Positions 25,064 through 36,700 of a stretch of 64,000 nucleotides of DNA are shown in pieces. Source of the DNA: Enoplolaimus lenunculus (lineage: Eukaryota > Nematoda > Enoplea > Enoplida > Thoracostomopsidae); NCBI GenBank assembly GCA_030248215.1, contig JASANG010003168.1, positions 30,960 to 94,959 on the forward strand. Direction: 5' to 3'. Below the pieces are notes generated by a model, which worked only from the letters and a program-made list of their open reading frames with translations, did no database searches and had not been told where the DNA came from. The translations under genes were made by a program, and so were the position numbers. Each line of letters begins with the position of its first letter. The stretch's first letter is position 1.

Positions 25064-25844
25064 TTTTGCATTCAGTTTTAAAATTCAGCAGAGAGCATAT
25101 ATTATAATAAAACGGAAAATTTTTTTAAAAATATATTAGTTTTCAGCAGTAACTTTTGAGACACCGACAAAACGTGGCGGAAAACAGTAGATGCTGCTTT
25201 TTTACTAGACAAAGTAATACCTGTTTGATTGCATTTATCACATGTTTTTGATGCTTGTGTTCACTGTAGCCGTCAAAGAGCTGAAATATTTAGCAGACGT
25301 AATTTCTGTGGCCTCAACAGCGCAGCTTAATTTTATCATTGAAACACGTTAGTGTTTACAATATATGTTTCAAGCATCGAGAATGCACGCTTTTTGAAAG
25401 TTTTGCAGAATGTTCTCTGCAGAAAAGCAGAGCTGGAATGAGGTAACTTGCGTATAGAATATCCTAATTAGCCGCTTCGACACCATACACAAATTGGACT
25501 GCTAAACGTCTCATTTAAGTAGTTATTAAAAGTTTGATTTTTGTAATTTTTCGAAAAAATTGTATTATAAATATGTAATTACCATAGCTAGTCGATATTA
25601 TTGTGTGATGCTAATGACAGCGTGCAATAGATTACGTGTCCTTGCGATGTTTGTTCTACTGAAATTTTTAACTAAGACAGTAATATTTTGTAATAACCTC
25701 CCATGCATTATAGCTTACAACAGGCTGCTTTTTGGTGGATTCCAACGGAGCAAGTATACGCTTTAAGACTTATATTTAAGCTTAGGCGTACGCTTAGGAG
25801 CAGTCTTAGCATAAAACCTCACCGTATCCCATGTAAAAGAAAGA
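25064..25844. other. 5' flank of the channel gene
   Basis: No gene recognised. A partial CTTAGG-array fragment of the GGCC family lies at about 25760-25810. Confidence 0.5.
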
Positions 25845-26775
25845 AACTAGGTAAAAGTGCCCCTAGAAGGGACAGATTGTGATATGTTTCGCTTGAAGCA
25901 TGTCAAAGAGTTTAAACAAGGTTTAGTTAGACCATAGATCAGTAGGTAATGCTTATAATATTAGCTCCATAACTTCTATGAAAATAGTTGTCATCTATAT
26001 CTTTGACGGCTGTCTTTCAGTGTTAACACGCTTGCGGTCAGTGAAACAAGAAACATATGGGCCCAACGAACTTTCATCTGTTAAGCTATAAATCGACACT
26101 ATGGGTTTTCAAGGTGTTCTAAAGTACAACACTCAACATGACTTTCGTATAACAGTCAGTTGCTTTTAAAGTTATCTCAATTGAGCGCCTGCAGAACGTG
26201 TTATTTGAAATATAAAGCAACGTTTGAATGGTATTTTCTAGATGAGTAGCTTAAATATGTCACGGCACAGAACACAATTTGGAAAAGTTTCTCGACTTCA
26301 CATCATCAAATTGTCATGGTAAAGATAGCTAAAATAGTCGGGCACGTATGCGTGACATTTTTTATTCCATAATCAATAGACGCAATTTGTAATCTGGCAA
26401 TATTGATATATTTATTAATCAAGTTTTAGAAACATAACATTTTAAAACTCAAAAAATACCCTCTTCCAATGAAGAATGCTAGATTAGATCGCTTATAGAC
26501 TGAACATTGTAAAACCGAACAAACGCTAAAATTAAGCTGATAGGTGATATCCGCTGGGCCCATATGTTTCTTGTTTCACTGACCGCAAGCGTGTTAACAC
26601 TGAAAGACAGCCGTCAAAGATATAGATGACAACTATTTTCATAGAAGTTGTGGAGCTAATATTATAAGCATTACCTACTGATCTATGGTCTAACTAACCC
26701 TTGTTTAAACTCTTTTACATGCTTCAAGCGAAACATATCACAATCTGTCCCTTCTAGGGGCACTTTTACCTAGTT
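25845..26775. mobile_element. Long-inverted-repeat element A (931 bp, 221-bp arms)
   Basis: Left arm 25845-26065 and right arm 26555-26775 are equal in length and nearly identical in reverse complement. The ends start AACTAGGTAAAAGTGCCCCT. The 489-bp centre has no recognisable coding capacity. The termini resemble element B (55113-56673). The target duplication is unclear because the end itself contains the palindrome CTAG. The low divergence of the arms suggests a fairly young insertion. Confidence 0.88.
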
Positions 26776-26951
26776 CAATGTGTATTTGCTGATCAATACT
26801 AATTGTTTGATCTTAAACCGATTGCTGTATCGGTACCTATTGTATGTTATTAACTATGTTGTTTTGTTTTACCCAACAATCACAAGCTGTGTTAACGAAA
26901 GTTTTAATGTTCAACCCTTTCTCACATGAATATTTTCTATTTCCCCTGAGA

Positions 26952-27027
26952 CCTACTTTTATGCTAGGATTCGAACTCCAGTGACTAAAGTGGGAGGCGT
27001 ATACCATCACCACTCAGCTATAGGAGG
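26952..27027 (-). repeat. tRNA-like sequence, probably a tRNA-derived SINE head
   Basis: On the minus strand, TAGCTGAGTGGT fits an A box (11 of 12) and GTTCGAATCC a B box, spaced as in a tRNA, over 76 nt. The acceptor and T stems do not pair cleanly and no anticodon loop is convincing, so I do not call a functional tRNA. Low confidence. Confidence 0.35.
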
Positions 27028-27133
27028 TTGACGGTCGAGCCCGAGGTGGCTCTCACGTCTTGTGGTGATTTAGTACTATGTATACGTGTTGCAATTGTTA
27101 AACGCGGTACGATATATACTATTTAACGTCAAC

Positions 27134-27511
27134 AGGAGGTCTGCCTCCGGCTCCGGCTCCGTCAGAAAACCGGCCTCTGGCTCCGGTAGAATTTTTGCCG
27201 GAGTTTCCGGCAATTTCGGTAACAAAATTTTGTATAATTTTGCAAAAAAATTATCTGTTTAGCGCGTATCGTTTTACTTGTGTCACAATTTTCAGGAAAA
27301 AATTTCCGAAATTTTGCCATGAAATTAGCGTGAAACCAAACAACATAACAACATATTGCAGATGTTGGGTAAAATTAACTAATTAACCATCATTTTTACT
27401 GCCTTTCGCCTCATCTCCGGCTCCGGCAAGTTTCGTTGACCTCCGGCTCCGGCAAGTTTCGTTGACCTCTGGCTCCGGTTCCGGCATTTTTCACCTCCGG
27501 TTGCACCCTGC
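27134..27511. mobile_element. Probable hAT-like MITE of the GGGTGCAACC family (CCGGCT array)
   Basis: CTCCGGCTCCGG-type hexamer arrays sit at both ends and the right end is GGTTGCACCCTG. The left end is approximate and no target duplication was confirmed. Confidence 0.5.
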
Positions 27512-28052
27512 AGCTTAGCATACATTAAAAGTAACATGTTGGAAAATCTATTAAGTTTCAAGTGACCAACCGTTTCTACTAGCGATATCCACCAAAGTTT
27601 TATTGACAACTTTTTGAATTAGTAATCTTGTATATTTCATATATAACATGAAATAAAAACACCAAAAAAGCTAAGCATTTTTTGGTTCATAATGGTTTTT
27701 CGGTTTAGCAAAGAATGCAAAAACAATGATGCCAGAAAAGGCAAAAAATTGTGCTAACTTTGTTTTGGAAAACGATACACAAAAAATGATTTGGCAGCGG
27801 AACTCGATACATAGTAAACAAACGGAAAAATGTTTCGCTTGAGTTATGGGCGAACCAAAAAGCTGTGTTAATATTGAATATACACGGCCACATAGTGAAC
27901 AAGTGAACAAGTTTAAAGGTCAACCAATAATTAGGTGATTTTTGGATATTCGACGTTAACGCTTCAAGTAGTGTAAATATTTTGTTTAGCCAGAACCACC
28001 CAGGAAGAATATAGAACCGGTGTATAAAATGAAGCTGTAACTAGCGCAGTAT

Positions 28053-28300
28053 ATATGCGGAGTTCACGTTATAACTCGGGCTGCACGGAACATGTTTTGT
28101 CCATGCTGAATCGACGTCAACGCAAATTGTTGTAATATATATTGATGACAGATATGCCGACAAAATGGGAATGCAATATGACATTGGCGTACAAATCACT
28201 GCTCTTGCGGGGTTCACGTTATAACTGGGGTGGTGGGTCTCGTTTTGTCACATGTTGATTCGACACCAACATAATTTTTTGTTACATCATATGATACGGA
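28053..28300 (+). repeat. Two direct copies of a GTTCACGTTATAACT-type end
   Basis: GCGGAGTTCACGTTATAACT (28055 on) and GCGGGGTTCACGTTATAACT (28206 on), each followed by a CGTTTTGTC-like block, are in the same orientation. They match the inverted ends of element C at 57595-58254, so this looks like one copy nested in or next to another, both incomplete. Confidence 0.55.
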
Positions 28301-28478
28301 CAGATAGTGCTATACAAAGCACGGGTACACAGGTTATCTCCACATACAAGTGTTCGAATGTCACGTGACACAATCAGACATATTGGCGAATATCAAATAT
28401 TCCAAATTAACAGCATATATATGATATTCAGCAGAACGGATTTGAAGTATCATATCATATTCCAGTATATATGTAGTT

Positions 28479-28734
28479 GGCCCATGTTACGATAAAGGCC
28501 GTCCCAATTTCCCGGGACACAAATATAACCTGAGTGCACACTTATTGCGCTCTTGTTTACATATGCACAAGCAGATTTTTTTACGTAGGATATATATGTC
28601 CCATCTGTCCCGCTGTCCGAATTATATTTTTGAATGTACTCCTGGTACATTGCTGTCCCGGGAAAATGGGACGGGCACTCCTGGTACATTTCTGTCCCGG
28701 AAAAATGGGACGGCCTTTAAAGTAAACATTGGCC
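28479..28734. mobile_element. hAT-like MITE with GGCCCATGTTAC ends (256 bp) and 8-bp target duplication
   Basis: The inverted ends run about 50 bases: GGCCCATGTTACGATAAAGG then CCGTCCCA, mirrored at the right by TGGGACGG and CATTGGCC. The flanks ATGTAGTT and ACGTAGTT agree at 7 of 8. It shares its outermost 12 bases with the CCTAAG family but has a different interior (GTCCCGGGACA-type motifs). Confidence 0.8.
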
Positions 28735-28744
28735 ACGTAGTTTA

Positions 28745-28909
28745 AGACTTATCATAAGGCGATCCGCCAGAGTGAATATTCCCGAAAAAATTTGAAGAGT
28801 AAGCTTGGCTTTAGCCTATTTTTTTGCTTGGCTTAGGCATATGCTTTCTTACGCTTCGCCATAGGAATATGCTTATTATACTGTTCCGCCCCAGTTCTTT
28901 ACATTGGCC
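28745..28909 (-). mobile_element. Partial MITE of the GGCC/CCTAAG family
   Basis: Degenerate CTTAGG motifs and a right end TTTACATTGGCC, immediately next to the 256-bp element. The left end is not separable, so the copy is incomplete. Confidence 0.5.
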
Positions 28910-30718
28910 ACATTTAGAAACCTGGTGGTTTTTCAAGCCTGTGTAGTGTGAAGTCATTAAAAGAACCACGGCAAGACAGAATTTTGTTAAAAATTCGCAA
29001 GCGATGCGAACAAGAACTCAGACGTATTTCAAAACGTCGACAGTTTTTGTTTCAACGGTTAGGGTGAGGCTCCTTTAGAAGCGGAATCCCTTCAAATGAG
29101 AAGTATGGGGTGGCTGCACAGGCCTTGATACTACTAAAAATTCTTAACTTGTATTGGTGTTTATTTTTAAATTATGCATATACATCGTAAAATTTAAGCA
29201 CAAAGTGTGCACAAATAATTGCATATTTGCCATGCTATAAGCACTTTGCGATATGTTTTTACGTCCTCATTAGGGATTACCTGGTTTTATAGGCGGTCTT
29301 GAAACAGATGGTTTAAAACGATGTCTAGTTTTATTCAGATCCAGATATTTTTGGATGAGCACAAGCGAGCAGTATAGAAAATGGGATAGCTCAATATAGC
29401 GGATATCAAACCTTACATTGAAACATATTCGATAGCCAGTATGAGGATTTTGCGTATTGTGCAATATGCCTGAAAATACTAAAGGAGTGGCGGATCTAGG
29501 AACTCAGAATGTGGGGGCCAAAACGTCACAGGTAACAGTACATGAATCCACATGCAAAACACGAATTATTGCAATAAAATTGACTGCGAACGATTACGAC
29601 TGTTCAACTGAAATTAATCACTAATAAAACGGCATAACCCCTTATGCGTAGAAACTTTGTAACCTCTAGTATCCGAGTTAAGTCTCAGTAAAAATTTTGG
29701 TAGGCGTAGGGGATATATCCCACTCCCACCTATCCCTCCCCTTGCACACGACCTATGTTCTCCTTCTTACAAAGCTGTAAAAAAAATTTTGTGCATTAGA
29801 TTTGCTATGTTAAGGGAGTAACCCAGTGCCAGAGCAGACATGGGTGGTGGTTCCTCCCAAACTCCAGGATGGGTGTTCCCCCTAACTCGGGAATAAGGAC
29901 CCAACGTAGAATTGGATCCATAATTTTCGGCGTTTAATATGGGGTTGGCCGAGCCCACGCTTATGCTTCATAGCTGTGAAGACACCCTTCCAAGGAACAG
30001 TTTCACACAAAAGTTGCAAAATGGCGGATCTAAAAAGTGAGCGCAAGTTTAAAATGAATCACATTGCGCGCAGCGCGATTTTTTTTGCATTTCCTGCTAA
30101 AGTCGCTGAAAAGGTCATATTTAGGTTAAGCTTATACAATGTTTATATGCTTTAACTGGGGAGGCAGCACATGACAGAGCTCACTCAAAAACTGTTTCAG
30201 TACCGTTCTTGAATATTTCATTTCGGGTGAGTCATATTATCAGAGGATAAATGGTAGGCCAGCGAGCGTAGCAAGCGAGAGAATTTGTAAACATTTAGCA
30301 ATCTGTAGCGTGTGAAGCCATTAAAATAATCACGAAAAGGTGAATAATCTCCAAAACTCACGAGCGAAGCGAACAAGAAGCGAGACGCATTTATAAACTT
30401 CGGCAGTTTGTTTCAACCGGTTTGCTCCGTTTGCAATTGACATTGCGCCTTTCACATTTTTCGGGGTGCACATCTATTTGTCAAAAATTAGCCAAATCAG
30501 TTATTCCTGCGCACCGGGAGTCGTTTTTCTGCGGTTGCCCCCATCAACACACCAGAAATTCCTACTGTGCTCAAAATCTTAGTTTCAAATTAGATTAGCA
30601 ATGGTTCAGTTTCGGCGCAAAGCCGACATCACCAGAACTGTTGATTAGACAAAATCATTTATACAGCGCAAACTAAAATTTGAACAAATAACAACACAAA
30701 GTTTCACAATTTCATTTT
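28910..30718. other. Intergenic, downstream of the RBR gene
   Basis: No gene recognised. Two related repeat copies at about 28940-29060 and 30310-30420 share GTGTGAAG(T/C)CATTAAAA, a GCGAAGCGAACAAGAA-like block and a later CAGTTTxTGTTTCAACxG block. A TGGCGGATCTAGG hAT end lies near 29490. Confidence 0.5.
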
Positions 30719-33700
30719 TCAATTTTCCAATTCTTTCTCTCCATTTTTTGTTTCGCATTTATTCCGTTCATTCAAACTGTTCTGTTTAATACTCTGAACA
30801 AGTCGAATTAGCAATTGCAATCGTTGTTCAGCAGATTTCACGTTTTCAGTTAAAGCTTGCGCTTTTCCACTACCCGCATGCTATAACAAAAACAAATTCC
30901 ATAACAATGACGGCTATACCACAATTTCACTACCTGCGAGCTAGCGTTTCTTTGGTATTTTAAGACCTTGAAATACTAATTTTAACAATAATTTTGCAAC
31001 AAAATCTTTCAAACTATAAATTTTAGGCCTCATAGATTCTTCTTTCAAAAATCAGGGTGATAACAAAAGCTAAAAAAACCACGTATCACAATAAATTACT
31101 AAAAAACCACGTATCACATAGTAATAATATGGTGCAGTGCTGACTAAATGATCGTAAAAGCAAATGAACCTCACAAGTTCAAATCATAACGCACGAAAAT
31201 TTACCTCTTCTATTAGTTTAACGGCAAATTTAACCTGACCACATGATTTCAAAATTTGTTGCGTCTGTTGCTTTGACAATTTCGCAAAATATATCCACGC
31301 CAGCGAATATTCCATAAATAGGAAACACTAAAACAAATAATAAGATAATTTGCCACGTTTAATTAGTATCGTAAAATCCTCGGTGGTAGGTTTTAAGCCT
31401 ATGAAGCTTTAAATTATATTTTGCTTAGGCTTCATGAACATGTTAACGCCTAAGCTGAGGCTTTGGCATTAAATTAGAAATGTGCTTATACATTGTTACA
31501 ACCCTCCTCAATATATTGGCCGCTTTCTCTAAAGCCTAGACTAAAACATAGGTGTGATATGAAGCTTAAATTTAGTGTCGTGTGCACTGCCTTTACGTTA
31601 CATCCTATGCAAAAGATAACATACGCTATAAGCATTTGGGTTGCAAAAATTCGCATAGTAATAAAATCATGTGGGTAAACGTTCACAAATCTAAGGTTGT
31701 GCTAACACGTAACTTACAAAGCGACAGAGATGCATTAGTTAAGAATAATTTTTACAAGTAATAGTACACAGGCTATAGTTTTCCGCACTGGTAACTTCTA
31801 AGTGATAGTTCTGTATTAAGATCGTGGTACACATTATGCAAGTTCTCCATTTTTGATAAGAAATGTTTCATTATACAATAGAAATAAACCCCTTCCAACT
31901 CGTGCGCAACATAGGAAACCGCCTCCGCCTCAATGGTTAGCTCACCTGTTCATAAAGCCTTAAAATTTTCGAGCGGAATGTTTTGAAATCTTGTAAATCG
32001 CGCATGACTTGCCAGCTATCTTCAGTGTCGAAGGTTTCACTTGTTTGCGCTTTTAACTTCTGAAAAATGAATAATATTAGTTATTGTAATAAAAAGTATT
32101 GATTTTATTAAGCGTTCGTAACTGCTCTTTGAACCAGAGTATGCAACTTACCATCAAGCGCATGGGACAAAATGTACAAGCACGCGTTGAGATTTAGCCA
32201 AATCAACACTGATTTTAGGGGTAGATGTTGTTTGCAGTATGGAAAATAAGAGTATAATCAAGGCAATGAATTCACTTAAGCCGTAATACTTAGAGGGATG
32301 TGTAAACATATTATCACCCCAGAATTGAGTTGGGTAGGCCCAAAACCCAACGTTCGCTGGACAGATTTTTTCCTACACAGAGCAAACCAAGATATCAAAT
32401 ACTGGCATAGTGAGCACGCCACGGTGGCACCGAATCCACGATTTGACCTAATCCGAATCCAGTGCTAATTTGCCGAATCCGAAACCGAATCCTGCAGGTT
32501 GCAAATTTCAGATATATCTATAATTTGTTTCAGAATATCAACCAAATGCGAGCCGTATAACTTTTAATACGTTAATATATTTCGTCCCGACGTCAGTTTG
32601 AAATAAAAAATATTGATTTTTATAGCAAGGTATTATAAATTTTATTGCTTACAAATGAAAAAACATATTGCCGAACTTTGTTGGATTCGACTTTCGGATT
32701 CAGCTTTTCCACAACCGAATCCGAACCTCAAATTGTGCCGAATCCGAATCCGAACCTTTGTTGCCACCCTGGAGCACACACTCTTGGTTTTAATACTATA
32801 TTAGCGATTCTCACCTACAGTTAATGCGAGTTCGACAAAAATTCAGTCAGCAGCAGTGCAATTTTTTAAAAACAATAAACTTGTTACCAACGAAATCATT
32901 TTAGAAATGTACAAATCTTAAGCCACTGTTTAATATACTAAATACTGTATTGTCGCACTGCAACCTGCACGCCCACGCCTAAAATGATATTGGTTGGGTT
33001 TCTAAAATCTTACAATGATTCTTAGAGGTTTGTTTTTACATAACTGTAATTCAACAAAACTGGCTAAAGCATAATTAAATAATATTCAAAGCCCAACCTC
33101 ACCTTTAATTGTGGATAGCAAGCGTCGATATGTTTCCGCAACTTTTTCAGCACTGCAAAATCACGTTCAAAGCGGTACGCAATACATCGTGAATACCAAT
33201 CTTCACGCATAATTTGACTGCCTTTGTTAATATCGACCAGTTCAACCTTCTAAAATAAACAAAAAACATTACAGCAATTAATAATAGTAATATAAAACAC
33301 TGAAACGACAGTAAACGAAGCTTGCGAAGCCTATGACGGTTTATTTTTTCTAAAGTAACACATGTTAGTGTCGGGCTTATCACAATAAGATCCTTAAAAC
33401 AGAACAACAAACAACATGGTTCATGTAAACTTACACCCACAGACTCAAGCTTCCATTAAGAAAAATCTCCTCTAAACCTAAACTTTTAAATAGATATCCT
33501 TTGCTAACCATTCTTAAGACCTGGTATTTCCCTAGTAAGAGGAAGCGGACAACCATATCTGAGTTATCCCGCATTAAGACAACTCCGCCAGTTGACTCCA
33601 CCATTTTTCCACCCTTCCCAGCAAGCACAAAAACGGTATACAGTTTGCAGATATGAAAAGTATAATTTACACCAAGTTTATTGCCGTGTGTGCATTGTAG

Positions 33701-36700
33701 CTGAGTGCAGCGTACCTCGACTTTAAATTCTTACACTAATTATACTAATGCAGCAATTAACTTGACACGAATAAACAAATTGCTGCTCCCCCACATTTTG
33801 CCTTCCATCACTTCTCCCTTCATGTTGTGGGGGTCGACCAGAAAACACTCACTACAGTCGCAGACAACTAAATACAGTTGCGACTATCGCTTGAGTTCTA
33901 ATCGAGATTCTAAATTGAAAATCTAAGACATTACAGTCAAACTCGAGGAGATAGAAACGAGGAGCAATACCACCGTCCAATGAGCACAAACAATAAATCG
34001 GTCCAAGAATTCCGTCAATTTCCTCAACCACAAGATTCCCCGTCTCTCCTGTTGCACACCTCAACCAGTTCATCTTTACTTCCGCAACCCTCGTGATCAA
34101 CAAAGCTATCATAAAGTTTGCAACATCCCCAGCAAAATGAAGTCCCACACCGACAAGTCATATGGTAACAACCGTCGCCTTTTTCCATTGGAATTTTACA
34201 AGCTGGACAACGCTTGTACTGAACCGAACGGATTCGTGGTCCACCGTAGAGGTAAATATGCTCAGAACGCGACAAATGATGTCCTTTAAAGTAATACCAT
34301 TTCATTATAGGCACATAATAAATTTATATAAACATTGGTTTGCTGAGATGTAACTACGTTCGACTTCAACTTAAATTGAGATTTTACGTAAGTTTTCCAA
34401 CCTAGAGTTGAGTCAGAAATTTTTGATAAGTATTTCAGGTACAAACAAACTATCACAAATGCCAAAAATCTAAGTCCGAATAAATCGGAGATCAAAATGT
34501 CGACGTAAGTCAAATCTCTTCAAACTAGCCCACTTAACAATACATCAGACCTAAGGGCCGTGGTTATCCAAAAATTGTATAGTACCTGTATGAAGCCAGG
34601 TGGCACACGATTAATCCAAAATAATAACAAAATCAAATTTTCAAAACTTAAATACATCTTGAGCTAACAAACTTTTCTTTACAAGTATACAGTGTAGAAC
34701 TTCAAACTCGCAGCTACTGCAATCCGCCTGTTTACCAACCAACCCGCTTGCTGAAGATAGATACTATAAATTTTTTGAACAACACGACCCTGGGATCAAA
34801 TGTTTTTAGCCAAGACTTCCATTCCACGCCCGTAAGAAACACTAGGATAGCCCACCTTCGTTACGGGTCCCCGACTTTTCGTCTTTACAAGGCAACGGAA
34901 ATGATTAGCGCCATGACACCAGGGTCGTAAACAGACCCAGCAAAACGCGTTGCCACAAACGCACAACATATAATTGCACCCTTGAGATCGTTGCATAACC
35001 ATGAAACAATGTGGACACGTACGGACAGTAACTTCTTCAATGAGCTTTTTGTGACTTACTCGAGGTGCTTTGATGTGTCCTTAACAACAAAGCTTAATAC
35101 AGCTGTGTGGTTGTGCAAAATCGGAAGTCACTTTTCGGCCACTTTCCACCAAGCAGCCGCCATAAAAATTACTTTGGAATCTGATTTGTTTTCAGCGTAA
35201 AACCCAGGGCATTTGCTCATAAAAATAAAATTTTGCCCACAAAAATAAAATTTTGCACACAAAAAGTATGTTCATTAAAAATGCCAAGGCTTTGTAGATC
35301 TGAATTATTGTGCAACAAAAATCATGTAAAAATGGCAGTTGTGATTTACTCTTACTTTTATTTACAAAGTAGGTTAAAAAATTTCCTGCAGCAGGGAGAC
35401 GAGTTAATACGCACGAGTGTACCGAGAAGGGCAGAAAGATAGGGATCAAAGTGGTATAGCAACCGACAATAAAATTGGTCTATATCAAAACGTTTGGTTC
35501 ACAACTAATCTACTGCAATAGCTACGAGGTTTGAAATTCTACATACAATTAAAGCAATACCTGCAGTCATTTATAGAATTAAGTGCAGCGCGAATTCGTT
35601 TCCAACCCGATTGATGCTACGGACAGTTCTTAATACGGTCACTAACAATACTGACAGTTAAAACCAACACTTAGACGTTTATCTGCGTAGTACTGCTACT
35701 GATTAAAATTAAAATTTAAGAACCATTCAGCATTTTTATTAAAAGCATAACAGCAAAAAATGAGATTGTGTACAACAGCAACGCCAATTGTTACGTATAC
35801 ACTATTCTGCAGAATTTATTAACCAAAAATGTATGGAATATTTCACCCTCTCCTATGTTTACCGCACAGCATTCAATGTGCATTTTTCGCACAAATGATG
35901 ATTAAGTACTTACCATTTTTCTTCAATTTCTCCATGTAAAGACTCGCGTTATTGCAATCCAGAGGCCAATGTGGATAACTCAAGCATTTCGGACACCACG
36001 TGTAACCACAAATACAACTCAACATCCACGCTTCTTTGCCGTCTAAAACTTTAAACCTATATATTAATAAAGCTGGAACGCATGCAACACATATATAATT
36101 ATTTAAATAAAATAAAACAAAGTAATCAATTATTGCAAAGGTGCGACAGGATACATAAAAAATCGGAGCCGGCACTACGTCGTAAAATAGCTGACTGAAG
36201 CCGGAGCCAGGTATCGATCGGATGAACCGGATACGGATATCCGGTCGATCCCTGGCCGCAGCATGTTTTAGCGCTGTTACGTGAAATCAAAGTTAGTGTA
36301 ATATAGTGTAATTTTGGTGATAAACAACATTGCAATACAGAGTTAACCTACTTAATACACCAGAGCCGGACACCGATTTTTGCCGGAGCCGGATATCCGG
36401 TTGCACTCAGACTGAAGATAGTCGTGTGTTCTATGCTTTAAGGAACACTCACGCTATTGTGGATTCTGCATAACACTTTAAACATTATTTCGCAAAACCA
36501 CTATAGCCCTATTCAAACGTTCAATTTTTGCAGCAAAAACTTGCACGTGCAACCTACATGCGCAAGTTTGGTCACAAAACAGTTATGAAGTTCTTGCAGC
36601 TGCAAATAATTCACTGAAATTCATGCCATTAAATTTACTTTATACGTGTAAACGCGGCTGCAAGTCGCTTGAATTTGTCGCATTTGCATTTTTATTAGTC

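Noticed and set aside
33147-33440. 97-codon minus-strand frame in another phase over RBR exon 14
   Set aside because: A shadow frame; the phase that joins exons 13 and 15 gives the KVELVDINKG reading with correct splice sites.
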